Positions 25,213-35,700 of a stretch of 64,000 nucleotides of DNA are shown one piece after another (positions within the stretch are counted from its first letter, which is position 1; every line of letters starts with the position of its first letter). The notes under the pieces were generated by a model that ran no database searches, was not told the DNA's origin, and saw only the letters and a program-made list of their open reading frames with translations. The translations under genes were made by a program, and so were the position numbers. The DNA is from Phocaeicola intestinalis (lineage in GTDB: Bacteria > Bacteroidota > Bacteroidia > Bacteroidales > Bacteroidaceae), in NCBI RefSeq assembly GCF_014837065.1, contig NZ_JACSPP010000004.1:62001-126000 (forward strand). The letters run 5' to 3'.

Positions 25213-28200
25213 TTAGAAGTTAAGAGTGACACCGCCTGTAATAGTACGTAAAGCAGAATAGCTAAAATTACCACTACCTGTAGAACTTCCCAAACCAAAG
25301 TACTGGCGCGGATCAAATCCTTTACGGCAAGTGATTACACCTAAATTATCACCCGTTACATAGAGTCTCAGATTTGAAATACCCAGTTTTGCTATCCAAC
25401 GTTTAGGCAATGTATAACCTATCGTTACATTGTTGAAGCTCAGATAATCAGAGCTTACCAAGAAACGTGAAGACATACGCTGGCTGGAAATGTCCGAAGT
25501 ACACATACGAGGGATATCAGTATTTGGGTTTTCCGGAGTCCAGGCGTTCAATACATCTTTGTGGAAATTCTGACCCATCAAGTCTCCTGTCTGCATCAAA
25601 GCTTCGTAAGTACCGTCGTATACTTTACCTCCAAGTTGATATGACAACTGAATTCCCAAATCAAATCCATATACGTTCAATGTCGTGCCGAAACCACCGT
25701 ATACTTTGGCAAGCGTACTTCCCAAATCAGATTGTTGCGCCAGTTCGTAGTTTGTGGTAATCGTATAATCACCATTGTCTGGATCTACATAATATTGTGG
25801 TAAACCATTCTCAGGATTTACACCCGCATATACCGGTAAATAAGCATTGTACAAAGATCCACCGATGCGGTAAATAGCATTGGAATAACGGATTCCGTTT
25901 TCTTTGACTGTCGGGTCAAGGTCTGTAATCTTGTTTTTATAATGAGTCAGGTTAAAGTTTGCACCCCATTCTATGTTTTTGCTTCTATAGAGCACGCCAT
26001 TCAAATCCAGTTCAATACCTTTATTGATAATAGAACCTACATTCTTAGGCACAGTAGAATATCCAAACGAAATGGGTACAGGTTGGTTGTACAACAGGTC
26101 TGAGGTCTTACGGCTGAAGTATTCAACAGTACCGTTCAAACGGCTGCCGAACAATTCAAAATCAAAACCTACATTAAAAGCGTGAGAGGTCTCCCAAGTC
26201 AAATCCTTGTTTCCCTTATAAGCGAATACGACAGAATAATCACCGTTACTGTTATTTACAGTAAACTGATCCGCATATGCATAATAATATGCAGAGCCAG
26301 TTCCTAGATTATCATTTCCCTGTACACCATAGCTTGCTTTCAGTTTCAACATATTAATCCAGGTAAGATCTTCCATGAAGGTTTCCTTTGACATCAACCA
26401 TGCCAATCCCACACTTCCAAAGTTACCCCAACGATGATCTGGATGGAAACGTGAAGAAGCATCACGACGATAAGAAGCTGATACAAAGTATTTGCCGTCA
26501 TAATCATATTGGGCACGAGCCAGATACCCCATTGTCACATACTCGTTGGTATAAGAACTGACAGAAGGAGGTGTGTTAATCGCATTATTCAATTCACCTA
26601 TAAACGGATTGTAAAGCATAGAATTGGACCCACCCAAGTATTGGATCTTATGCGAATAAGATTCAAATCCAGCCAACAGGTCTAAATTGTGTACATTGTT
26701 AAATGTCGTTTTGTACGTAGCCATATACTGTTGGTTAATGTCGAAAATACGTTGATGTTCTACGCTTACATAACCTTGAGCACTTACGCCACTTCCATAA
26801 AATGGATTCTGTAAAGCGTTCGCGCGCTGGTTTAATACATTCGCTCCCAAAGTCGCTGTGATGCTCAATCCCTCAATAGGAGTAATCGTCGCATACCATT
26901 TTGTAGAAAGCATATCGCTGTATGTATTCTGGTCGTCCAGTGACAATGTGCCGGCGGGGTTACCCATCAAGGTTGGACGATTAAAGTTTGTCGATCCGGA
27001 ACCAAAATCATAGACAGTCATTCCACGGTCATCTACCTTGATACTGCCATCTGCATTACGCACATACATCGGATAAATAGGAGCTATCAGGTTTGAAATA
27101 TAAAACAAGTTTCCTGTACTTCCCCAATCATCAGATGTCTGCCCTGAAGGTGATTTTATATTATAATAAGTATAAGCGATATTTGTACCGACTTTCAGCC
27201 ACGGTTTGGCCTGATAATCGGCTTTTGCACGACCGGAAAAACGTTCGAACCCTGAATTATCAATGATACCATTATCATCCAGATAACCAGCTGAAACATA
27301 ATAACTCAATTTATCCGAAGCACCCGAAATCGTCACATTGTATTCCTGACGGAGGTTCCCTTTTCCAAAAATCTCATCATACCAGTCATCCGGTGTATAA
27401 TAATAACTACCGTCCGAATAGCCTAACGTAGCATTCGGATTCAGTTTGAAGTTTGTACCTATCAGTTTCTGGCCTTCTGGTACCGTGTAAACCAAATAGC
27501 CTAAACCACCGTTATTGGCATCCAATAACACTCGGTCAGCATAGGCATAAGACTCTGAAGCTGATTTCCCGTTATAGAATTGCGAATTATAGAGAGCACG
27601 ATAAGCTGTCTCATAATACATGGCAGGGTCAGTCATCACATCGTAATTGGGCACACCACGCTTGTTTGAACCCCATTTAGCATCAAATGTCACCTTAGCC
27701 TCTCCTCTTTCACCACGTTTTGTCGTGATAAGAACCACACCGTTTGCACCTCGCGCACCATAAATAGCGTTTGCGGCAGCGTCTTTCAGTACGGTCATAG
27801 ACTCAATGTCTTGGGGATTAATCGCAGATATTTCTCCATCATACGGAACACCATCTACTACATACAGCGGTGAATTACTGGCAGACATAGAGCCTACACC
27901 ACGTATGCGAATAGAAGCTGAAGTTCCAGGCTGTCCATTGGTCTGTGTAATTTGTACGCCGGCAACTTGACCTGCTAAAGCATTAGTTACGTTGGAAACA
28001 GTACGTGCTTCTATCTTGTCAGCCTTGATAGTCGATGCCGACCCCGTAAACGCCGACTTCTTAGCAGTACCGTAAGCCACCACCAAAACCTCATCCAACA
28101 CTTCTGCATCCGACTTCAGCACAACTTTCATAACCGGCTGAATCTTAACCTCTTGCGTCTGCAAGCCGATGAAAGAAACTACCAAAGTTCCCGCCGAACT
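25213..28200 (-). CDS. Silent SusC-type receptor cassette A (no start, no signal peptide)
   Basis: Codes for 995 residues of a SusC/RagA TonB-dependent receptor, beginning inside the N-terminal domain at SSAGTLVVSFIGLQTQEV. Plug sequence follows (EVLDEVLVVAYGTAKKSAFTG) and then the full barrel to ITGGVTLNF. Compared with cassette B it lacks the signal peptide and the first 67 residues, and sequence before the 50-bp site is unrelated to susC. A TTG at 28206 is open but gives no export signal. It lies on the same strand as the active gene, so two successive inversions would be needed to express it. Confidence 0.9.
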   Translation of the reverse strand, partial: SSAGTLVVSFIGLQTQEVKIQPVMKVVLKSDAEVLDEVLVVAYGTAKKSAFTGSASTIKADKIEARTVSNVTNALAGQVAGVQITQTNGQPGTSASIRIRGVGSMSASNSPLYVVDGVPYDGEISAINPQDIESMTVLKDAAANAIYGARGANGVVLITTKRGERGEAKVTFDAKWGSNKRGVPNYDVMTDPAMYYETAYRALYNSQFYNGKSASESYAYADRVLLDANNGGLGYLVYTVPEGQKLIGTNFKLNPNATLGYSDGSYYYTPDDWYDEIFGKGNLRQEYNVTISGASDKLSYYVSAGYLDDNGIIDNSGFERFSGRAKADYQAKPWLKVGTNIAYTYYNIKSPSGQTSDDWGSTGNLFYISNLIAPIYPMYVRNADGSIKVDDRGMTVYDFGSGSTNFNRPTLMGNPAGTLSLDDQNTYSDMLSTKWYATITPIEGLSITATLGANVLNQRANALQNPFYGSGVSAQGYVSVEHQRIFDINQQYMATYKTTFNNVHNLDLLAGFESYSHKIQYLGGSNSMLYNPFIGELNNAINTPPSVSSYTNEYVTMGYLARAQYDYDGKYFVSASYRRDASSRFHPDHRWGNFGSVGLAWLMSKETFMEDLTWINMLKLKASYGVQGNDNLGTGSAYYYAYADQFTVNNSNGDYSVVFAYKGNKDLTWETSHAFNVGFDFELFGSRLNGTVEYFSRKTSDLLYNQPVPISFGYSTVPKNVGSIINKGIELDLNGVLYRSKNIEWGANFNLTHYKNKITDLDPTVKENGIRYSNAIYRIGGSLYNAYLPVYAGVNPENGLPQYYVDPDNGDYTITTNYELAQQSDLGSTLAKVYGGFGTTLNVYGFDLGIQLSYQLGGKVYDGTYEALMQTGDLMGQNFHKDVLNAWTPENPNTDIPRMCTSDISSQRMSSRFLVSSDYLSFNNVTIGYTLPKRWIAKLGISNLRLYVTGDNLGVITCRKGFDPRQYFGLGSSTGSGNFSYSALRTITGGVTLNF
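28151..28200 (-). repeat. Recombination repeat of the SusC shufflon, copy A
   Basis: A 50-bp copy of the repeat shared by all five SusC frames; it starts AGTTCGGCGGGAACTTTGGT on the minus strand and ends ...GACGCAAGA. Similarity to the other copies stops abruptly at the first A. The beginning is the inverted pair AGTTC-GGCGG-GAACT. It differs from the active copy by A for G at the twenty-first position. Confidence 0.85.
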
Positions 28201-28357
28201 TGACAATATGTGTAATTGGTTGATTATGAATCAACTATCCATTCTTTCCAAAATTGTCTTACTTCTAAGAAATAAGTCTTATAGGATAATATAAAACAGT
28301 TTTTTCGATTTATTTTCTACCACAAATGTTACCCGAAACCCCTGATTATATTTGAGA

Positions 28358-29485
28358 CTATATCATCAGAAACTCTTCTATGTTTTTAGGTGTAATGATT
28401 TTGAAGTGGGCATCAGGATATGCCGTAGAGAAAGATTCCGGACATTTATTTTTTGATTTGCGCTCATTCCATTTAAATTCAAATGCGTTAATCATGCCGT
28501 TTTCTTCTTCAATGTAATCAATTTCTTTTTGTTGTTGGGTACGCCAGAACCATGATTGTGCAAAGCTGTTTTGATAGGCATTTTGCTTCAACCGTTCAGC
28601 TATCGCAAAATTTTCCCACAATTCTCCCGTATCCGTACGGTTTTCTATCTGGGCAAGATTCCCGATTACGACATTCCGTATGCCAAGATCCCAAAAATAA
28701 ATCTTACGGCTTGCCTTTAATTCATTGCGGAGATTGCGCGAGAAACTTCCTAGGCGGAATACAATGAATGACTTTTCGAGTATGTCCACATAGCGTTCTA
28801 CCGTTTTCGAATCCAAGCCTATCATGCTTCCGATTTCATTGTATGATACCTGGCTGCCTATCTGCAAGGCAAGCGCCTTAAGCAAACGCATCAGCCTATC
28901 CGGCTTATTGATATTGTCGAGTGAAAGAATGTCCTTATACAGATAACTGTCCGACAGTTCTTTCAATATATTTTTCTCATCCCCCGGATTGTACACTGCT
29001 TCTGGATAATATCCGTAAACCAAACGGTGAGGAATCATGCGCAGTTCATCTAAAAGGCTGGTATGTGCTGCCATCTCTTTAAATGTCATAGGAAACATTT
29101 TGAACTCGCGCTTACGTCCGGTCAACGGTTCGTTTACTTTCGAAGCAAGGTCAAAAGAACTACTGCCTGTCGCAACGACCTGTACGTTAGGTATCTGGTC
29201 TGTGACAAGTTTAATACGAAGCCCGATGTCCGGAATACGTTGTGCCTCATCTATCACAAGATATTTATTGTTGCCAAGCAGAGCACGCATACGGGTGGAA
29301 GACATCTCCCGGAATAAGTTCTGTATATCAATGTCGTCTCCGTTCAGCCATAAGACATCTTTGTTTTCACCAAGCAGTTGTTTGAGCAAGGTAGATTTGC
29401 CTACCTGTCTTGCTCCCATGATGATGATTGCTTTGTTCCCATCGAGCAATGGTCGTATGTTTTCTTCTAATATGCGATGTATCAT
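28358..29485 (-). CDS. AAA ATPase with DUF4143-type C-terminal domain
   Basis: A 375-residue protein of a family frequent in Bacteroidetes. The Walker A motif is GARQVGKST (about residues 24-32), Walker B is YLVIDEAQ, and a sensor block reads VVATGSSSF. A C-terminal DUF4143-like domain ends with a nuclease-fold-like stretch (KEIDYIEEENGMINAFEFKW). Its cellular role is unknown. It sits between silent cassette A and active cassette B and would be flipped with them in some inversions. It has its own -7 box. Confidence 0.88.
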   Translation of the reverse strand: MIHRILEENIRPLLDGNKAIIIMGARQVGKSTLLKQLLGENKDVLWLNGDDIDIQNLFREMSSTRMRALLGNNKYLVIDEAQRIPDIGLRIKLVTDQIPNVQVVATGSSSFDLASKVNEPLTGRKREFKMFPMTFKEMAAHTSLLDELRMIPHRLVYGYYPEAVYNPGDEKNILKELSDSYLYKDILSLDNINKPDRLMRLLKALALQIGSQVSYNEIGSMIGLDSKTVERYVDILEKSFIVFRLGSFSRNLRNELKASRKIYFWDLGIRNVVIGNLAQIENRTDTGELWENFAIAERLKQNAYQNSFAQSWFWRTQQQKEIDYIEEENGMINAFEFKWNERKSKNKCPESFSTAYPDAHFKIITPKNIEEFLMI

Positions 29486-29502
29486 AGACTGAATGTTTTC
29501 TG

Positions 29503-29510
29503 CAAAAATA
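29503..29510 (-). promoter_or_regulatory. -7 box of the DUF4143 ATPase gene
   Basis: Minus-strand TATTTTTG matches TAnnTTTG, 18 bases before the start codon, so the leader is very short. Confidence 0.5.
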
Positions 29511-29677
29511 GCAATCTATTTGATGAAATCCAAAATTATTACAATAAATTGGGAATGTAATCCGAATATCTTATAAGATAATTGGATTCTTTTGTACCAT
29601 GCAGTGAAGAAAGCGGATGAAAAGCCTTGCAAAGGCTTTTTCTATCAGAATATTTCGACCCAATATGTTATTGGATA

Positions 29678-30022
29678 ATGAAAGTATCTTTATTGCAAGA
29701 TAATGATTACATTAGTGAAAAATGTCGCAATATGAAGAATACATATTCGGGACTGTAGTAGATAGAGCCTTCTTTACGCGTAGAGAAAAAGAATTGCAAT
29801 CTATCGGACAACTGTGGAGAAAGTGAAAACCATTTGGTGTTAATCTGTCTGCGGAGATTCGGGAAATATAACGTCTCCACTTGACTCGAAAAGGGGAATT
29901 TCTATCAGTACTGCTTTCTGTGCGTTAAAGCGTTTGTTGCGATAAGGGTACGTAATAAAGAATGAGCGTAATGAAATAGATGATCGTTTCTTTGCCTGTT
30001 GATATATAACCGAAGTTTGTAA
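29678..30022 (+). pseudogene. Decayed copy of the 48476-49549 ATPase gene
   Basis: Reads like the start of the ATPase gene at 48.5-49.6 kb (leader ATGAAAGTATC, then AATATGAAGAATAC, then CGGAGATTCGGGAAA at the P-loop). It then jumps to the 3' end (CTCCACTTGACTCGAAAAGG to ...TTTGTAA). About 0.8 kb is missing after the P-loop, a 4-base loss after AAGAAT shifts the frame, and stops follow. Similarity also covers the bases just upstream, so a larger segment was copied. It lies in opposite orientation to the intact gene. Confidence 0.8.
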
Positions 30023-30057
30023 TCATTTAAAGAATAGTTTAAAAAAGGGTATCAAGA

Positions 30058-30161
30058 TACGTTTATATATTTGATAATGTTTCTGTTCATTTCAAATTCG
30101 GTATAAAATCGATGCAAATACAATAATTCGGATTTGATAGTGATGGCTTCGGATTTTTCAA
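30058..30161 (-). pseudogene. Duplicated folP 5' end and promoter fragment
   Basis: About 100 bases match 20498-20608: the folP promoter region, its start codon and eleven further codons (MNRNIIKYINV against MDRNIIKYINV), then a stop. A few bases missing in the leader break the -7 box. Similarity ends at TTTTTCAA, exactly where the IS4-like element begins in the other copy. Confidence 0.8.
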
Positions 30162-30228
30162 TGACTTTTCAGAAAGACAGTATATACAATATAGAACATC
30201 CGTTAAACAATACTCACGCTAAGCATAT

Positions 30229-30269
30229 TAAAAAATACACCCCAAAAGTTAGGCTAAACTTTTGGGGTG
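30229..30269 (-). terminator. Intrinsic terminator of the active SusC/D operon
   Basis: CACCCCAAAAGTT (30238-30250) and AACTTTTGGGGTG (30257-30269) form a perfect 13-bp stem with a 6-base loop. On the minus strand it is followed by TATTTTTTA. It lies about 50 bases beyond the last gene of cassette B. Confidence 0.85.
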
Positions 30270-30317
30270 CTGATCAATTTGAAGTGATCTTTTTTATTTT
30301 AAATATTTTTTTATGTA

Positions 30318-31115
30318 TTACTCTGCACTAGTTGTAGGCAATTGTAAAGTTTCTATTGCCGGAGGAGTAAAACTTCCAGCACTAACGGAAAATTCCAACG
30401 TCACAGTAATAACCCCGTTTTCTAAAGTTCCATTTCCTGCTACATAAGCTGTTCCATATCCGTTTATATCGCTACAAGCAGCCTGACGGGCTACTGATAC
30501 AGTACGACCATCTGCACCGACCTGGAATACGATGTCATAACCTTCTTCGTATACAGCAATAGCCTTATACAAGCTTGGATTCTGGTCGGCCTGCATCACT
30601 TCAACAGGGAATGATTGAGGGCTACCATCTTCAAGGGTAAAGAAAGTAGATGTATAGGTACCTGTACCGATTAAAGAATATGTATAATCACGATAAATGG
30701 TAATGGTTTTCTGCAAAATAGCATCTACAGGAGCAGTTTCTTCTCCTAAACTTAATACCAAACGATAATTCTCACCCGGAGTAATGTCGCCTACCGTAAC
30801 ATGGACGGTTGCCGTAAATTCACCTGCTTCGAAATTGACATTAGCAGGCACCTGAATTTCAGAAGGCACCACACTACCGTCTGACATTGAAGCGTTCAAT
30901 GGAATAGTTGCAGCTTCATCAGATACCGCACGGATTACTTCTACATCAAAACCTTCATAACCTGTTGCTGGAAACGAAACACTTTGCGAATTAATGGCAA
31001 AGGTCACGCCCATTGTAGCCCCTTCGTAAACAGGACCTTCATTATCTTGGTTGCAGGAAGTGAGCAGTCCCATGACTGCTACACTTAACCCTAAAAAATA
31101 ATTCTTTAATTTCAT
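30318..31115 (-). CDS. Surface lipoprotein of cassette B (third gene)
   Basis: A 265-residue lipoprotein with lipobox LLTSC-NQD. The N-terminal half looks like a Calx-beta or DUF1735-like beta sandwich (VTFAINSQSVSFPATGYEGF..., ENYRLVLSLGEE). The second half begins KTITIYRDYTYSLIGTGTYTS, the block shared with the cassette A lipoprotein. It follows the cassette B SusD by 30 bases and ends the operon before a strong terminator. It is likely a surface ligand-binding accessory protein. The cassettes on the plus strand have no such gene. Confidence 0.75.
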   Translation of the reverse strand: MKLKNYFLGLSVAVMGLLTSCNQDNEGPVYEGATMGVTFAINSQSVSFPATGYEGFDVEVIRAVSDEAATIPLNASMSDGSVVPSEIQVPANVNFEAGEFTATVHVTVGDITPGENYRLVLSLGEETAPVDAILQKTITIYRDYTYSLIGTGTYTSTFFTLEDGSPQSFPVEVMQADQNPSLYKAIAVYEEGYDIVFQVGADGRTVSVARQAACSDINGYGTAYVAGNGTLENGVITVTLEFSVSAGSFTPPAIETLQLPTTSAE

Positions 31116-31145
31116 GTTGTTATTCTAATTGATTGAGAATTTCTA

Positions 31146-32687
31146 TTATTCGTCACTTAACGGATTTTGATCGGTAGCCGGATTCAGACTTGCGTTACCA
31201 TCAAATTCAGTCTGTGGAATGGTCATCACCCACATATAGTTTTCTGGGTTTGTAGTAGGACGTCCGGTAAGCAAAGCATCAGTAGGCCAACCCATATCGG
31301 TTGTACGCACAAAGCCTTGTTTCAGACGGCGGATATCCCAAACGCGTCCGTATTCACCCCACAATTCGATACGGCGCTGGTCGATGATAGCTTCCAGCAA
31401 TGAACCGGTACGGTCTGATGTAGTTGCCCCCAATTCTGTACCTGTAAGGCTATCAATAGGATAAGTCAAATCACGTTTTCCCATCAAATTTCTCAAATAG
31501 GTGTGTGCTGCATCTTCATTACCCAGGCGGCAAGCTGCTTCTGCTGCAATTAGGTGCATTTCTTCCACACGCATCCAAATATAGTCACCTTCCCATGTCT
31601 GTGTATTCGACGATTTGAATTTTTCCTGGGTGTAACCGCTATCATCGGTATTAGCAGGATGCTCCATGTTCCACCAGCTTCTGCGTGAATCTGATGCGCT
31701 CATTAAAGCATACAAATCTTTACTGATTTGCTTCGGTGCTGTTGCTGCATAAGCGCCCAAATCATAATCCATGTGGCTGAAGAAGCTGGCATACATAGTC
31801 GACTGGTCCGAACGAATAGACGCACCCCACATTACATTTTCAGCGCTTACATCATTCAATCCGGCAAAAGCGTCAACCGGTTGAATTTGGCAACCGCTTG
31901 TTTCAATAGCTGCAACCGCAGCATCGAATGCTGTATTCCATTCTTCCATTGTTAAAGCGATACGTGCTAACCAGCCGTATGCAACACTTTGGTCAATGTG
32001 CGAAATGTGTGTGCGGCGAGAGCCTTGTCCTAACAATTCAATGGAGCGGTTGATATCGCTCAAAATTTGGTCATAAACTTCCTGTACAGTTGCACGAGGC
32101 TTTCCTTTCGTATCAGGATTAGACGGCTCTGTATAAATCGGGCAGCAAGGTTCACTTTCATGACCTTTATATGTACGGGCGAAGTTCTGAGCCAGCATAA
32201 AATAAGAGAATGCACGGATGGCGTATGCCTGACCCAATACATTATTTACCAATTCCGTTGTTCCCTGCATACTGCCGTCACCTGCCAAAATTTCATTGGC
32301 ACCATTAATCCATGTATAGAAACAGTTCCACATATCATACGGACGCCATGCCGTACTTGCGTACCTGTCTTTCACTTGATACAGGCAATCGTACCAGAAC
32401 CATCCGCTACCCATAGCGGCTTGTATCATGTCTTCACCCATCAAATCCGCCATCAATACATACGAATTGATACCAAAGCTTTGGTGAGTATTGCCTTGAG
32501 GCGACCATGAATTATACATAGAACGATACATACCATTTAAAGCTACAATGGCTGTACCCGCATTATCAGAGATTCCGCTACTTGACATAGAGTCTGTAGG
32601 CGCAGTTTCCAGCGCATCGTCCGAGCAACCCGCAAACATAGCGCATCCTACGACTCCTGCAACTATATAATTGAATATTTTGTTCAT
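31146..32687 (-). CDS. SusD/RagB-family lipoprotein, cassette B (expressed)
   Basis: Nutrient-binding partner of the active SusC. The protein has 513 residues, lipobox MFAGC-SDD, and helical TPR-like core segments such as NNVLGQAYAIRAFSYFMLAQNF in part and KPRATVQEVYDQILSDINRSI. It closes with YIWMRVEEMHLIAAEAACRLG and IDQRRIELWGEYGRVWDIRRL. It starts 24 bases after the SusC stop and is cotranscribed with it. Sequence differs strongly from the other four SusD proteins, so each cassette probably has its own ligand. Confidence 0.93.
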   Translation of the reverse strand: MNKIFNYIVAGVVGCAMFAGCSDDALETAPTDSMSSSGISDNAGTAIVALNGMYRSMYNSWSPQGNTHQSFGINSYVLMADLMGEDMIQAAMGSGWFWYDCLYQVKDRYASTAWRPYDMWNCFYTWINGANEILAGDGSMQGTTELVNNVLGQAYAIRAFSYFMLAQNFARTYKGHESEPCCPIYTEPSNPDTKGKPRATVQEVYDQILSDINRSIELLGQGSRRTHISHIDQSVAYGWLARIALTMEEWNTAFDAAVAAIETSGCQIQPVDAFAGLNDVSAENVMWGASIRSDQSTMYASFFSHMDYDLGAYAATAPKQISKDLYALMSASDSRRSWWNMEHPANTDDSGYTQEKFKSSNTQTWEGDYIWMRVEEMHLIAAEAACRLGNEDAAHTYLRNLMGKRDLTYPIDSLTGTELGATTSDRTGSLLEAIIDQRRIELWGEYGRVWDIRRLKQGFVRTTDMGWPTDALLTGRPTTNPENYMWVMTIPQTEFDGNASLNPATDQNPLSDE

Positions 32688-32711
32688 GTCTTTTCTTAAA
32701 ATTTAAATTGA

Positions 32712-35700
32712 TTAGAAATTAACTTCGAAACCTAACGACCAAGTCTTGTTCGGAGTGTAAGCATAATTCGTTGAACCGCTGAAATTATATTGCGGATCCA
32801 TACCTTGCAGATGCGTAAACAATGCCAGGTTATCCACAGAAGCAAATACGCGTACAGAACCTAAACGGGCTTTCTGCATCCATGCTTTCGGCAATGTATA
32901 ACCCAACGTAATGTTCTTAATGGCAAAATAAGAAGCGTCTACCAGAAAACGGTCATTGGTCGCATATGAACCGGCGATTTCAATACGCGGCACATCAGTA
33001 ATGTCACCCGGTTTCTGCCAACGGCGTAATGCGTGAACGTTCCAAGTATTGTTGTAATACATATTGTTCATCGAACCAGCATACAGACTATCGTAAATCT
33101 TACCGCCAATCGAATAAGTGGTCAAGATAGACAGGTCAATGCCTTTCCATGTCAGGTCGGTACTGATGCTACCGTACAAATCGGGGATACGGCTGCCCAA
33201 ATAATACTTGCTGTTATTGGCTTTGCTGTAATCACTGGTGATATAATCTTCACCTATCTTATTGCCGTTTTCATCCGTATCATATACCCAATAAAGCTGT
33301 GCACCGGTCGCAGGGTCTACACCAGCACTTTTTGCCATATAGAACGTGTTGATAGGCATGCCTTCTTTAATGCTGTAGATACCACTGATGATTTCAGGAG
33401 AATCGCCGGTCAGTTCCAATACTTTATTCTTTACTGTAGAGCCCATCCATGACAAGTTCCAGGTCAGATCTTCTGTCTTGACAAGCGTACCTCTGATTTC
33501 AAATTCGAAACCGCTGTTACGCATGCTTCCTACATTGGCGTTATAGCCATTATAACCAGTCGAAGTAGCCATAGGGTAGCTTAACAACATATCGGTTGTC
33601 TTCTTATTATAATATTCAGCGTTAATGCTCAAACGGTGATCCAGTAACAAAGCTTCAATGCCGACATTCAAGTTGCCATTCTTTTCCCATGTCAACGATC
33701 TGTTTTCCAATGATGAAGGCATTGCACCCGGATTGTTTTCATTAGTCCAGCTCAAATCGTAGAGTCCTTGCCACAGATAATAATTAGGGTTACCGTTTGC
33801 GTCCAAAATATTATCATTACCTTGCTGTCCATAACTTACTTTCAATGACAAGTTATTGACCCATTTCACGTCTTGCATGAATGCTTCTTTCGATATACGC
33901 CAGTTACCTCCTACAGACCAGAAAGTACCCCAACGGTTGTCTTTATAGAAACGTGAAGACCCATCCGTACGCAACGAAGCAGAGAAGTAATATTTCTCAT
34001 CAAAGTTGTAATTGAAACGGCCGAACCAAGATTCGATGCGGTATTTGTTGGTATATGAATCCGCGTCATACAATACAGCACCCGGACGCAATTCCAAAAT
34101 ACCATCTACCAAACCGGTCCTTCCTGCTGAAAGGTATTCATATTGGTAAGCATAAAACTCATGACCACCCATTATGTCGAAGTTATGCAAACCGAATGTA
34201 CGGTTCCATGTCAGAATCTGGTTGAATGTATAGCTTTGCATACGGACACTGTATTTCTGCAACAAACCGCCTGCGTTAGCCTGATTACCGTGATACATAT
34301 TCATGTAATCCATCTGGTTCTGGTTACGATAGTCCATACCGAAGTTAACAGAGAACTTCAAGCCTTTGAATACACCAAATTCATCTTTATCACCACCCAA
34401 TGTGAAGCCGGTACGCAAGCTGGCTACATCATTTTTTACTGATGATTTATCATCAATCAAACCTCCTAATGGGTTATAGTCATCATAACTACCCGGACGA
34501 CCGCTTTCACCATAGTCCAATTGAGGATTTCCGTTTGCATCCAACAAGTTATTACCGTTCTCATCCTTTATATATACAGGAAGCAACGGAGAAATGAATT
34601 GAGCCGAATACCATACGTTAGATTGTGATGTATCTTCATATTGGCTATAATTCATAATAGAATGTGTCAATGACACGTTCATATTTGCTTTAAACCAATC
34701 AGTTACATCTGAAGTGATGCTAGCACGTCCGTTATAACGTTGGAAACCTGTATTAGTCAAAATTCCATCTTCATTTACATAACCTAAAGAGAACATATAT
34801 TTTGTTCTTTCCGAACCTCCGCTCAATGAAAGCTGATGTTCGTGACGGAAAGCTCTGTTATGTTGTACAGCATCCAACCAACGTTCGTCCCACGCAGAAA
34901 CAGCATCTGCACGTACCTGACCTGTAGCAGGGTCAATCAATTGATCCCATGTATAATTCTTGAACGGATTATAAAGCTCACCGGCGCTACCACCCAAGTT
35001 GCGAGCCAATGAAGCACGAGCCATAGCCTCAGCCTGCTCCCATGAATAGCCATTGCCAAACGCATAACTGTTACGGGCTGCTTCATAACTCAATTGAACA
35101 AAATCTTTTTGGCTTACTGTTTCATACTCAGGAATAGCACGGGAAGACCAACCTGCGGTAGAACGCCAAGTTACGTTAGTCTTGCCTTCTTTACCTTGTT
35201 TTGTCGTAATCATGACTACACCGTTCGCACCACGTGCACCGTAAAGGGCACCGGCCGAAGCATCTTTCAGAATAGTCATCGATTCGATATCCGACGGATT
35301 GATAGAAGAAAGTGTACCGTCATAAGGAACACCATCCACCACATACAACGGGTCTTGTGAAGCATTGATAGAACCATAACCACGGATTACGATAGAGGCA
35401 GATTCGCCCGGTTGTCCTGAACCAGAGGTCGTCAACACACCTGTAGTCTGTCCTTCCAAGGCCTTCGTCACATTAGTAATAGGGCGAGATTCGATTTTAT
35501 CACCTCCGATAACCGAGGCTGAACCAGTAAACGAAGATTTCTTAGCCGTACCGTAAGCAACGACCATCACTTCATCCAGCACTTCTGTATCCGATCGCAT
35601 AACCACCTTCATAACCGGCTTAATATCAAGTTCTTGCGTCTGCAAGCCGATGAAAGAAACCACCAAAGTTCCCGCCGAACTCGGCACATTACTAATCGTA

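Noticed and set aside
28207..28357. Hidden promoter for silent cassette A
   Set aside because: No TAnnTTTG box or signal-peptide codons were found in the 150 bases before the site.
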